DNA from: Enterococcus faecium
GTDB lineage: Bacteria; Bacillota; Bacilli; Lactobacillales; Enterococcaceae
Assembly: GCF_029023785.1 (NCBI RefSeq)
Contig: NZ_CP118955.1
Location: 1,238,501-1,302,500, forward strand
Direction: 5' to 3'
DNA length: 64,000 bases
The notes beneath the pieces are model-generated. The model ran no database searches and was not told the origin of the DNA. It saw nothing but the letters and a program-made list of their open reading frames with translations. This document shows, in pieces, positions 45,598-54,337 of the stretch. How positions within the stretch are numbered: the first letter of the stretch is position 1; every line of letters begins with the position of its first letter. Position numbers and translations under genes: made by a program.

Positions 45598-47826
45598 ATG
45601 GAGAATTTCTCACTAACAGAAAACCGAACCTTTTCACGGCTAGAAAAGCAAATGATCTGGAAGAAACCGAAAAGCCATCGGACAAGTGCAGAAGAATGGC
45701 GGATCGCCTCCGAAATCAAAGGGAATTGGCAAGATCCTGAAATGAAAATCAGTAACGTACTTTTGGAAGGAGATGCCGGGTCGGGGAAGACACAATTAGC
45801 CAAAGCACTATCTGCTGATCTGCAACTTCCCTATACAAAAGTGACCTGTTTTGCAGATATGGACAAATCAGATGTTTTCGGAGCCTTATTACCTGTAGTA
45901 GATTCTAATAAGGAACAAGACCAAGAATTACTAGAAGCTATTTACCAAACAGATACACTTGAAGCTGTACTGACACTGATCCAGAACCATTACGGCATTG
46001 ATCCTTTTTCTGCTAAAGAAAAATTAGCAGAGCTAGTTCAAAGGATCGAAGCTGATTATCCAGATGCAATCCATTACAGCTATTACCCTTCTGAAATCGT
46101 TCGAGCGATTGAAAAAGGATATTTATTAGAGATTCAAGAGCCGACTGTCATCCGAGATGCCTCTATTCTTGTGGCACTTAACTCAGCGCTCGAACCAAAT
46201 GGGATGTTGAATTTACCGACAGGAATCATTCGTCGCCATCCAGATTGCGTCATTGTGATCACTACAAATCGAAATTACCAAGGAAATCGCCCATTAAATG
46301 AATCTTTAAGAGATCGGATGCAACATGCGGAAAAAATGGATCTTCCTGCCTTAGAAGTCATGGCAGAACGTGCGATGGCGAAAACTATGATCCAAAAACA
46401 AGAACTTCTCTTAAAGATGGCAGAGATTATCCGTTTGTTGGATGAAACTGCAAAAGCTAACGCCATCAAAGGTGTAGCAGGAATGCGTTCTTATTTTTAT
46501 TGGGCAAATACCTATAAGCAAGGACAAGATTTACTCCAGTCGATTTATCCAAAAGTTTTGTATAAATTATCCACTGATTCAGATGAATTGGCAATTCTTG
46601 AACAAGCTTTGTCTGACAGTGGATTGCTACTGGAACTTCAGGACATATTGAGAAAAGAAAAATGGGGTCATCCTCAATCTGAGCATACAAAAGGAAGAAC
46701 CATTAGCGCCGAAGAAGCAAATGAACGAAACATCACTGAAAATGCTGAAGAAATTCTGCGCTTAGATGAAAAGAAATCGTTGTCTGCTGAAGAACCAAAT
46801 GAGGGAGAAGAGAAACAAGAAGAAACAATAGAAAAAAACGAGATTCCTCCTCAAATGCAAAAAGAACGCAGTAGCGATATCGAAGGAAAAAATCAAAAAG
46901 AACAACAAACAGGAGATGATTCTCAAGAAATGTCTGCTTCTGACATGGAAGCACATGATAAGGAAATCAAGAAGCAACTGAATAAAGAAGCGCGACAAAT
47001 CATGAAGGAAACGATTCATGAAAAAGAAGGTCTCATCGTTCACCGACCAGCTTTCCAAGGAAAAACGCCGGAAGCACGTGAGCTACACATGCAAGTAATG
47101 CCAATAGTAGAATCACTTAGCCGGCAAATTTTAGAGTTACTGGATAATGAACAAACAGAGACGTACCAAAAAGGAAAATACGAAGGTCAGCGGTTCAATG
47201 CAAGCAAAGTAGCATATGGTGATTTGAGAAATTTTGACAAAAAGAACCCGCCACATGAGCAACCTTCTTTAGCGGTAGCTGTACGGATCGATGAATCTGG
47301 GTCAATGATACGGGATGATCGGATCGAAGCGGCAAAAAAAGCAGCGATTGCCATTGCCGAATTTTCTAAGAAAGTCGATATCCCATTGTTGATTTACGGA
47401 GATACAGCAGACCGTTCGTCAAGAGAAAAGACTTCTTTGTTTTCTTATAAAGAATTTGAAGACGGATTTCAATGGTTAAATGAAAAATTAGTCACTATGA
47501 AACCAAGGCAAAACAATCGTGATGGTGCTGCACTTCGTTTAGCAGCAGAAAAATTAAACAGACAATCCGCAACAACCAAACTGTTGCTTAATATTAGTGA
47601 CGGTCAGCCAAAAGCGTTGCCGGATTATACAGGCAAAAAAGCAAAAGAAGATATCCAGTCTGTTTTGAAAGAATATGAACGTCAAGGAATCCTATTTGTC
47701 TCCGCAGCTATTGGCCAAGACAAAGAAGAAATCAAGTCGATCTACGGTGAAAGTCGTTTTGTAGATATTACTGACTTGAATGAATTTCCCAAGCAAATGA
47801 TTCAACTGATTGCCCGCTATCTATGA
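45598..47826 (+). CDS. AAA+ (MoxR-like) ATPase fused to a von Willebrand A domain
   Basis: A 742-residue soluble protein combining two parts that usually sit on separate subunits. N-terminal AAA+ module: Walker A GDAGSGKTQ (about 58-66), sensor-type ITTNRNYQGNRPLNESLRDRM (about 220-240). A charged, low-complexity linker (about 365-475; Glu/Lys/Gln rich) follows. The C-terminal VWA domain has the MIDAS motif DESGS (D565) with NNRDGAALRLA and ISDGQPKAL, so a metal-dependent adhesion site is intact. MoxR/VWA pairs act in protein-complex remodelling and cofactor insertion (NorQ/NorD, CobS/CobT). Substrate unknown. AAGGGGA precedes the ATG. Confidence 0.88.
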   Translation: MENFSLTENRTFSRLEKQMIWKKPKSHRTSAEEWRIASEIKGNWQDPEMKISNVLLEGDAGSGKTQLAKALSADLQLPYTKVTCFADMDKSDVFGALLPVVDSNKEQDQELLEAIYQTDTLEAVLTLIQNHYGIDPFSAKEKLAELVQRIEADYPDAIHYSYYPSEIVRAIEKGYLLEIQEPTVIRDASILVALNSALEPNGMLNLPTGIIRRHPDCVIVITTNRNYQGNRPLNESLRDRMQHAEKMDLPALEVMAERAMAKTMIQKQELLLKMAEIIRLLDETAKANAIKGVAGMRSYFYWANTYKQGQDLLQSIYPKVLYKLSTDSDELAILEQALSDSGLLLELQDILRKEKWGHPQSEHTKGRTISAEEANERNITENAEEILRLDEKKSLSAEEPNEGEEKQEETIEKNEIPPQMQKERSSDIEGKNQKEQQTGDDSQEMSASDMEAHDKEIKKQLNKEARQIMKETIHEKEGLIVHRPAFQGKTPEARELHMQVMPIVESLSRQILELLDNEQTETYQKGKYEGQRFNASKVAYGDLRNFDKKNPPHEQPSLAVAVRIDESGSMIRDDRIEAAKKAAIAIAEFSKKVDIPLLIYGDTADRSSREKTSLFSYKEFEDGFQWLNEKLVTMKPRQNNRDGAALRLAAEKLNRQSATTKLLLNISDGQPKALPDYTGKKAKEDIQSVLKEYERQGILFVSAAIGQDKEEIKSIYGESRFVDITDLNEFPKQMIQLIARYL

Positions 47827-47832
47827 TAAAAT

Positions 47833-47875
47833 AAAGCTCAACGAACGCACTTAGCAGATTCGTTGAGCTTTTCGT
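47833..47875 (+). terminator. Terminator of the AAA-VWA gene
   Basis: Perfect 13-bp stem (47833-47845 with 47859-47871) and T run. Confidence 0.88.
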
Positions 47876-47880
47876 TTCTA

Positions 47881-47892
47881 GTTACCGGTAAC
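47881..47892. promoter_or_regulatory. MalR-type operator upstream of the 1,6-glucosidase gene
   Basis: Perfect 12-bp palindrome GTTACCGGTAAC, the same core as the site before malE 28.6 kb away. A TATAAT at 47919-47924 follows. Confidence 0.75.
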
Positions 47893-47954
47893 AAGGATAC
47901 TTCTAAAATAGAATCGGTTATAATCAAGAGGGACCGTTAAAGGAGTGAAACGAT

Positions 47955-49598
47955 ATGATACAAGAACAAAAATGGTGGAAAGAAGCAGTAGGCTATCAAA
48001 TCTATCCTGCTAGTTTCAAAGATAGCAATGGCGATGGTCAAGGAGACATCAATGGGATCCGTGAAAAACTTAATTATTTGAAAGATCTTGGTATCGGCTT
48101 TATCTGGATCAATCCGATCTATCAATCTCCATTTGTCGATAATGGTTATGACGTAAGTGACTATCAAGATATAGAAGAGAGATTCGGAACGATGGAAGAT
48201 TTTGATTTATTGCTAAAAGAAGCACATGAATTAGGGATCAAAGTGATTATGGATCTTGTCATCAACCATAGTTCGGATCAGCATCAATGGTTTGAAGAAT
48301 CGAAAAAATCTAAAGAAAGCCCGTATCGCGATTATTACATTTGGGTCGACGGGGTAGATGGCAAAGAACCGAATAATTGGACATCGATTTTCGGCGGTTC
48401 TGCTTGGGAGTATTCTCATGAAACTGGACAGTATTATCTGCATGTTTTTGCAAAAGAACAACCAGACTTAAATTGGGAAAGCGAGAAATTGAAAGAAGAA
48501 CTATTCAATATGATCCGATGGTGGTTGGATAAAGGGATAGATGGATTTCGTTTAGATGCGATTTCTCATGTAAAAAAAGATGAATATTCAGTAAAAGCCA
48601 CAGAGAACCCTTTCTCACCCTTTCAAAATGTCTCAGGAATCGAAGAACATTTGACCGATTTGAAACATGTTTTTGAAGAGTACGATATCATGACTGTCGG
48701 AGAAGCAAGTGGTGTCACTGCAGAAGAAGGACCACAATGGGTAGGGAAAGACGGTTATTTCGATATGATATTCGAATTTGATCATATCCATATCTGGCAG
48801 CAAGAAAAAGAAGGGCAATTAGATGTCCTTAAATTGAAACATGCATTAAGCGCTTGGCAAACTTCATTGGATGGTATCGGATGGAACGCTTTATATATGG
48901 AAAACCATGATGTTCCTCGTGCCGTTTCAGTGTTTGGAGATACTCGTCCCGATTTTTGGGCTATGTCTGCAAAAGCAATCGCTATGATGTATTTCTTTTT
49001 GCAAGGTACGCCATTTATTTATCAAGGACAGGAAATCGGAATGACGAATATGCCCTTTGAATCGATCGATCAAGTTGATGCAGTAGATTCGAAAAGACTT
49101 TATAAAAGGCTGCTTGCGGAAGGTAAGACAAGAGAAGAAGCATTGGATATCATTCGTGAAACAACGAGAGACAACAGCAGGACACCCATGCAATGGACTT
49201 CGGAACAATATGCTGGTTTTTCTACACATGAACCTTGGCTGATCACTAATCCAAATACCAAAACGATCAATGTAGAACAACAAGAATATGAACCAGAGTC
49301 GGTCCTGCAATTCTATAAGAACATGATCCGCATTAGACAAACCAATAAAGGTCTGATATACGGTTCTTATAAAGAATATCTTCATGAACATCCACAACTT
49401 TATGTCTATGAAAGATATTTAGAAGATGAACAATATCTTATTATGGTAAACTTAACAGAATCACTTGCTGACTATGAACTTCCAAAAGAAGCAGATCAGT
49501 CCTGGACATTACTCTTGTCAAATTCCTCTAGCGGAGAATTTGAAGCTAAAGGCATACTAGCACCTTATGAAGCTCGGTTATATAAAACAAACAAGTAA
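47955..49598 (+). CDS. GH13 oligo-1,6-glucosidase / glucan 1,6-alpha-glucosidase type
   Basis: A 547-residue cytosolic glycosidase. GH13 regions: DLVINHSS (about 100-107), GFRLDAISH (about 196-204; nucleophile Asp), VGEASGVT (acid/base Glu, about 249) and MENHDVPR (about 316). The VINHSS form of region I with the EASG/HD pair fits the oligo-1,6-glucosidase subfamily (MalL, DexB, TreC); the exact bond specificity is open. GGAGTG precedes the ATG. A MalR-type operator upstream links it to the maltodextrin genes, so it likely debranches imported oligosaccharides. Confidence 0.88.
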   Translation: MIQEQKWWKEAVGYQIYPASFKDSNGDGQGDINGIREKLNYLKDLGIGFIWINPIYQSPFVDNGYDVSDYQDIEERFGTMEDFDLLLKEAHELGIKVIMDLVINHSSDQHQWFEESKKSKESPYRDYYIWVDGVDGKEPNNWTSIFGGSAWEYSHETGQYYLHVFAKEQPDLNWESEKLKEELFNMIRWWLDKGIDGFRLDAISHVKKDEYSVKATENPFSPFQNVSGIEEHLTDLKHVFEEYDIMTVGEASGVTAEEGPQWVGKDGYFDMIFEFDHIHIWQQEKEGQLDVLKLKHALSAWQTSLDGIGWNALYMENHDVPRAVSVFGDTRPDFWAMSAKAIAMMYFFLQGTPFIYQGQEIGMTNMPFESIDQVDAVDSKRLYKRLLAEGKTREEALDIIRETTRDNSRTPMQWTSEQYAGFSTHEPWLITNPNTKTINVEQQEYEPESVLQFYKNMIRIRQTNKGLIYGSYKEYLHEHPQLYVYERYLEDEQYLIMVNLTESLADYELPKEADQSWTLLLSNSSSGEFEAKGILAPYEARLYKTNK

Positions 49599-49645
49599 AA
49601 CTTCCTCGTTAAAGTTCATTAGTTGGACTTTGCGAGGAAGTTTTT
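49597..49645. terminator. Bidirectional terminator between glucosidase and ywlG-like gene
   Basis: Perfect 12-bp outer stem (49597-49608 with 49633-49644) with an inner AAAGT/ACTTT stem, A and T flanks, between convergent genes. Confidence 0.82.
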
Positions 49646-49670
49646 CAGATTGCTCTGTCAATTACTCATT

Positions 49671-50216
49671 TCAATAATTCGCTCTAGGACCACCGATATA
49701 TTTAGGACGAGAGCGAAGGGCTGTCACGTGAGCTTGTCCAAGGGTTTTCAAACGAGGTCTGACAGGTACTTGGACATGCTTGATATGCATACCGATTGAT
49801 GTGTCACCGATATCGATACCGGCTTGTCCAACTACGTGTTCCACTTCGACAGGATCATTGAACTGGTCAAAAGCAGCAACAGAACAAGCACCTCCAGCAT
49901 GTAGTGCAGGAACAACAGAGACAATTTCGAAATTTTTTGCTTCTGCCACTGTTCGTTCTACTACTAATGCTCGGTTCAAATGTTCACAACCTTGGACAGC
50001 TAGCGCAATTTCTTTAGGATCCAACAACTCTTTTAACGTACGGATGATCCATTGACCAACTTCCGCACTGGAATTTTTTCCAATATGTCCTCCAACGACT
50101 TCGCTTGTGCTGCATCCTAAAACAAAAAGATCACCTTTTTTCAAGTGTGCCTCAGCCAATATGTCATTAACTATTTCAGTCAATTGGTCTTTTAATTCTT
50201 TTTCTGACAACTTCAT
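49671..50216 (-). CDS. YwlG-like UPF0340/DUF436 protein
   Basis: A 181-residue cytosolic protein. [36 protein letters not shown] and [11 protein letters not shown] are the conserved stretches of the UPF0340/DUF436 (TIGR01440) family. Function unknown; it has three conserved cysteines in these stretches. It follows the S-component gene by 22 nt and ends an operon with the pyridoxal-kinase-type gene, a neighbourhood that could bear on its role. Confidence 0.85.
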   Translation of the reverse strand: MKLSEKELKDQLTEIVNDILAEAHLKKGDLFVLGCSTSEVVGGHIGKNSSAEVGQWIIRTLKELLDPKEIALAVQGCEHLNRALVVERTVAEAKNFEIVSVVPALHAGGACSVAAFDQFNDPVEVEHVVGQAGIDIGDTSIGMHIKHVQVPVRPRLKTLGQAHVTALRSRPKYIGGPRANY

Positions 50217-50238
50217 TTTCTAAAACCTTCTTTTTCAA

Positions 50239-50724
50239 TTAATATTGCTTCCGTGCTTGAATACGTTGAAGACTTGCAGTTATAGGAAAGGCAAGTCCCA
50301 TTCCAATCAGATTTTGGAAGATGTTTCCTGGTATAGAAGCCACTCCAGCCGGCCAATCATATAAAATCCAACCGGCGATACCATAGCCGATGATCATAAC
50401 TAAGCTTCCTAATAAAAGCCCTAATCCCCACATACGAGTAGAAGATTTGCTGAAAGAACCAGCAACATATCCTTGTAACCCGTGGATCACTAATGAAAAA
50501 ACTGCCCACTGCGGATACCCTGAAATCAAATCGATCAATAGACCACTGGAAGCACCAACAACTAATCCACCCGTTGGACCATAAAGAAAAGCAGCGGTAT
50601 AGATCCCGGCCTCGCATAATGTCACAAATCCATTCGTAGCCGGTACAGGGATCAAAATTGTTAATGAAAGGGCAACTGTCAACGCAATCAGCATAGCATA
50701 GATCGTTAATTGCTTAGTTTTCAT
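50239..50724 (-). CDS. ECF-transporter S component, probable pyridoxine/HMP type
   Basis: A 161-residue membrane protein with about five or six helices. LTIYAMLIALTVALSLTILIPVPATNGFVTLCEAGIY and the repeated Gly-rich helix GPTGGLVVGASSGLLIDLISGYPQWA place it in the S-component group (DUF1393-like). Its start overlaps the 3' end of the kinase gene by 11 nt, with AGGAGG inside that gene. Pairing with a PdxK/ThiD-type kinase argues for uptake of vitamin B6 or hydroxymethylpyrimidine. EcfT and EcfA are absent here. Confidence 0.82.
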   Translation of the reverse strand: MKTKQLTIYAMLIALTVALSLTILIPVPATNGFVTLCEAGIYTAAFLYGPTGGLVVGASSGLLIDLISGYPQWAVFSLVIHGLQGYVAGSFSKSSTRMWGLGLLLGSLVMIIGYGIAGWILYDWPAGVASIPGNIFQNLIGMGLAFPITASLQRIQARKQY

Positions 50725-51526
50725 TTCTCATTCCTCCTTTTTGAATACCGCCAGACCAGACACTTCCGGTATGATCGTTCATCAGCACGCCATTAGAAAT
50801 ACAATGGGCAACAAATTTTTTACTTTCTGCTACTGCTTTGGTAAAATCTGCCCCTAACACAAGATTCGCTGTTATTGCAGAAGAAAAGGCACAACCGGCC
50901 CCGTTTACTGTTGTAGTGTCGATTTTTTTATGAGAAAATACCTCATAATGATCAATTGAATAGAGAAGATCCACAGCTTCATCTCCAGCCATCCTTGTGC
51001 CGCCTTTGATCACAATGTTTTTTGTTCCTGAAGCAGTGAGTTCTTTAGCGAGATGGATCATTTCTGTTAACGAAGAGGGAAGAGCTTGACCAGAAAGTAA
51101 AGCAGCTTCTGCCAAATTAGGCGTAATCATCGTAACAAGTGGAAAAAGTTCTTCGATGAGCTGCGAAATATACAATTGATTGATCACAGCTTCAGTTTCT
51201 TTGAATGCCAAAACAGGGTCTAAAATGATTGGGATATTTTGTTTTGTTTTTATGAAGTCTCGAACAACCATGATTGCTTCACTTGAATTCAATAACCCAA
51301 TTTTGATACCATCTAATGAAGTCATTTTATCAATCGAAACTAACTGTCGTTTAAGCAATTCCAAAGATATAGATTCCAGCATAAATCGCTCATTAATATC
51401 TAGTGCCCCTATAGAAGTCAAGGCGCTTAGTCCGAATAGACCAAAATTCTCAAAAGTTTTTAAATCTGTTTGGATTCCTCCACCAGCAAATGGATCAGAA
51501 CCGCCAATTGTCAAGATTCTTTTCAT
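50714..51526 (-). CDS. pdxK: Pyridoxal/hydroxymethylpyrimidine kinase (ThiD-type)
   Basis: A 270-residue ribokinase-fold kinase. MKRILTIGGSDPFAGGGIQTDLKTFENFG (start split: TIGGSDPFAGGGIQTD) is the ThiD/PdxK-type N-terminus; DPVLAFKE and TTVNGAGCAFSSAITANL hold the Mg/ATP and catalytic Asp-free GAGC loop. ThiD-type kinases without thiamine genes next to them are often pyridoxal kinases (PdxK); either substrate is possible. GGAGG favours the ATG at 51526 over one five codons upstream. First gene of an operon with the S component and the ywlG-like gene. Confidence 0.82.
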   Translation of the reverse strand: MKRILTIGGSDPFAGGGIQTDLKTFENFGLFGLSALTSIGALDINERFMLESISLELLKRQLVSIDKMTSLDGIKIGLLNSSEAIMVVRDFIKTKQNIPIILDPVLAFKETEAVINQLYISQLIEELFPLVTMITPNLAEAALLSGQALPSSLTEMIHLAKELTASGTKNIVIKGGTRMAGDEAVDLLYSIDHYEVFSHKKIDTTTVNGAGCAFSSAITANLVLGADFTKAVAESKKFVAHCISNGVLMNDHTGSVWSGGIQKGGMRNEN

Positions 51527-51622
51527 AACATTTTCCTCCATGAATAAGAGTATAACGAAATTTTCAAAAAAGAAAAACAGCCAATTGGCATATTTTTATC
51601 TCATCCAATTTAAAAAAACAAA

Positions 51623-51656
51623 AAGAAAAGAAAGACCAAAATGGATCTTTCTTTCC
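51623..51656 (-). terminator. Possible terminator of the acyl-adenylating enzyme gene
   Basis: GAAAGA/TCTTTC stem with CC/GG extension and a bulge, A-rich on the left, directly after the stop at 51665. Confidence 0.55.
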
Positions 51657-51664
51657 TTAAATAG

Positions 51665-53197
51665 TTAGGACTTTTGTGATTTTAATTCTTTCTCGATTTG
51701 AAGCCGTTGCACTTTCATTGTAGCTGTTCGCGGGATTGCATCAAAATCACGGATGATAGGGACGTTCAAGCGAGGAAGTTCATGGACTTGCTCCCACCAT
51801 CGATTCCAATCCATTTCTTTATCAGGAGCTAAAGCAATAATCGGTTGTGGAGAATGATTTTTATCCCTTACAATCACTACTTCTGCCAAAAAATCTAACG
51901 AATCTAATAAAAAGTCTTCAATAGCTAATGTACTATTGATCGTTTCGATCAAATCCACTTGCCGATCTTTCAAAAATAGGTGGCCATGCTTATCCATAAA
52001 ACCGTAATCTCCGCTATCCCACCAATCGCCATAAACATTTTCCTGGAACCGTGCATCTTCCTTGTAATAAGTCAAAGCCCGTCCTTTAGACAGTAATTGT
52101 ATATGACCATCTGTGTTTTCAGGTAGGACATTCCCAACTGAATCTGTAATCCGAGCGCTTGTCATGTCTTCCAGTCCAACGCCCATATCTCTTGCATCAC
52201 TTGTTTTCAAACTCTCTAGTGTATGAGCCTTAAGAATCATTGGTCCGCATTCACTTTGGCCATATACTTGAAGAAATACCGCATCCTGTGCCATCGACGT
52301 TCGCAAAAATGTCTTCATTGTCTGGTTGTTTATAGCATCAAAAGTGGAGTGATAGTATCGGATACCCGAAAAAGCTTCTGGATGCTCCTTAGCAGTAAAA
52401 CGCCACTGAACAAAGTTATTCGGATGGGTCTCTAGTGCAATTGGCCGGTGAGCTTCCAACATATGAACAACTTTTGAACTTTGTGCGTTTGCTAAAGGCA
52501 TCATAGGAAATCCCATGGACATCAAAGAAGAGATACCAATATTGAATCTGGAATGCACTGGAGAGATGTGAAAAGCGATTAATTTCTTTTCCGAAATTTT
52601 TGTGAAAACTGTTTTTTGCCATTTCGTCCGCCATCCCATAGAATGAGCAGAATGACAAATAAGTTTAGGGATACCAGTTGTACCAGAAGTATGGGTCATA
52701 TAAGAAATTTCATTTTTGTCTAAAAATGATTGAGAAACAGACAAAGCAGGTTGTTCCATTAAATAAAGAATAGGAATCTGTTTTGATTTTGTTCCATTTG
52801 AAATTTCTCTCACTCGCTTTTTTGTCTCATCATCAAATAAAATGAAAGGGTCTTCTAAACGATCGATAAATACTTCCATTGTTGTTGTTGGTAGATGATA
52901 AGAAGTCATGACAGGCACTGCACCAAGGTAAGACACAGAAACAGCTAGAAGGTATGTGTCAAAAGCGGAACTCTTATAAATAATAACTTTGTCTCCGGAT
53001 TTCACTCCAAGATGAGCCAATTGATAAGCCCGTTTCAACACACTTTCGCAGCATTTTTTGTAAGTTGTTTCAAGTCCTAATTCTGGGAAAGCTGAAAGTG
53101 GCTCATCAAAGATAATCGGGGTCTCGGAAAAGTTAGCTGCAGCTTCTTGAAAATTCGTAAATAAGTTCAAAGGGGAATACGTTATGGTCTCCATCAT
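51665..53197 (-). CDS. AMP-binding (ANL superfamily) acyl-adenylating enzyme, orphan
   Basis: A 510-residue enzyme with the ANL layout: P-loop-like motif THTSGTTGIPK (about 165-175), the YGQSECG motif of the core (about 320), WWDSGDYGF hinge (near 400), and a C-terminal lysine in PRTATMKVQR (about 495). It should activate a carboxylic acid as acyl-AMP, then transfer it to CoA or a carrier. No CoA, carrier-protein or NRPS gene is next to it, so the substrate is unknown. Two adjacent ATG codons (53197 and 53194) share a GGAG site; I took the first. Transcribed alone. Confidence 0.82.
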   Translation of the reverse strand: MMETITYSPLNLFTNFQEAAANFSETPIIFDEPLSAFPELGLETTYKKCCESVLKRAYQLAHLGVKSGDKVIIYKSSAFDTYLLAVSVSYLGAVPVMTSYHLPTTTMEVFIDRLEDPFILFDDETKKRVREISNGTKSKQIPILYLMEQPALSVSQSFLDKNEISYMTHTSGTTGIPKLICHSAHSMGWRTKWQKTVFTKISEKKLIAFHISPVHSRFNIGISSLMSMGFPMMPLANAQSSKVVHMLEAHRPIALETHPNNFVQWRFTAKEHPEAFSGIRYYHSTFDAINNQTMKTFLRTSMAQDAVFLQVYGQSECGPMILKAHTLESLKTSDARDMGVGLEDMTSARITDSVGNVLPENTDGHIQLLSKGRALTYYKEDARFQENVYGDWWDSGDYGFMDKHGHLFLKDRQVDLIETINSTLAIEDFLLDSLDFLAEVVIVRDKNHSPQPIIALAPDKEMDWNRWWEQVHELPRLNVPIIRDFDAIPRTATMKVQRLQIEKELKSQKS

Positions 53198-53305
53198 TCA
53201 CACTCCATTATCTTTTGTTAAGTAATATACAAATTAAAGATAATCGTAACATAATCCTTTATATAATAACATAGTTTATTGTGAAAAAAAGATCATACAT
53301 TTGTT

Positions 53306-54337
53306 TTATATGGAAGAAACCCGAACGAATGCCGCTAATTCGTGATAAGAAAAATCAACCATCTTTTCCCAGATATCTTGAAAAGAATGGGATGAGAGGT
53401 ATCGATTACCACATAAATAATTTACCGCGTCAGCATCATCTAAATATAGTTCTGCATAATAACGATATGTTTTTCTGCATAGTTCTGGCGATACGTTTTT
53501 ATATACTGTAATTTTGCTCAAAATTTGGCGAATAGTCCGAGGAGAAATTTGCTGATCATGTGAGGAACGAAAAACAAAAGAATTTTCGTCCGTATTTTGT
53601 GCTGTTAACTTAAAATAGTTCTCCAGAAATGGCATCGCTTCTTTTGGTATTGGTACTTTATTCAGTCTGTTTTCTTTTCTATTCAGATTAAGAATCTGCT
53701 TGGTCAAAGATACATCTTTACGTTTAAGTTCTACTACTTCATGGATCTTTAATCCGCAATACAGAAGAATGGCAGTAATTGCAAGGTTCCTCGGTCTATT
53801 CTTTTCTTCAAAGCTAGCTTCTCTGCTTGTTTGAAAGCCTTCAATCGGGATAAACAAATGCTCAAAATCTTTGAAAAGTTCTGCATCGATATATCGCGGA
53901 GCTGCTTTGGTTGTTTCCGGTAAACTTGTACCCAAAAGAGAAATCTCTTCTTCAATCAGTCCTTTTTGATACAAAAATCGTAAAAAATGATTTAATGAAT
54001 ATTGCTTCCTTGAAATCCCGTAATAGCTATTTTCAAACAATTGCTCCGTTTCTTGGTTCGCTGTAGTTTGGAACGAACGAGTATGTCGATAGATTTTAGC
54101 TAAGAAATTCTGATAATCTTGTTTTTCTAAATGGATAATCAGCTGATCATCCACTTCTTCAGAAAATACTTTTCTCAAATAATCAGTAAACAGATGAAAA
54201 TCTTTTGCGTATTCATAGCGACTGCCTAATGAAAGGGAAGAACGATTTTCTTCTAAAAACTGTTGAAAGACGGAAGGGAGCAAGTGTGTACGTTGCTTTA
54301 ACTTTTCTTGCAGTTGTTTTCTAGTTTTGCTGTCCAT
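53306..54337 (-). CDS. Tyrosine-recombinase-fold protein with substituted catalytic residues
   Basis: A 343-residue protein with a SAM-like N-terminal DNA-binding part (about 20-135) and a catalytic-type C-terminal domain (about 150-335). Aligning its blocks by eye with XerD: LLYCGLKIHEVVEL has K197 where the first Arg belongs; SPELCRKT has E285 for His but keeps R288; CGNRYLSSHSFQDIW has N311 for His and W323 for the nucleophilic Tyr. The beta-hairpin Lys region RKENRLNKVPI is present. With these changes strand cleavage is unlikely; it may bind DNA as a structural or regulatory factor. No attachment site or phage genes are near. Confidence 0.72.
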   Translation of the reverse strand: MDSKTRKQLQEKLKQRTHLLPSVFQQFLEENRSSLSLGSRYEYAKDFHLFTDYLRKVFSEEVDDQLIIHLEKQDYQNFLAKIYRHTRSFQTTANQETEQLFENSYYGISRKQYSLNHFLRFLYQKGLIEEEISLLGTSLPETTKAAPRYIDAELFKDFEHLFIPIEGFQTSREASFEEKNRPRNLAITAILLYCGLKIHEVVELKRKDVSLTKQILNLNRKENRLNKVPIPKEAMPFLENYFKLTAQNTDENSFVFRSSHDQQISPRTIRQILSKITVYKNVSPELCRKTYRYYAELYLDDADAVNYLCGNRYLSSHSFQDIWEKMVDFSYHELAAFVRVSSI

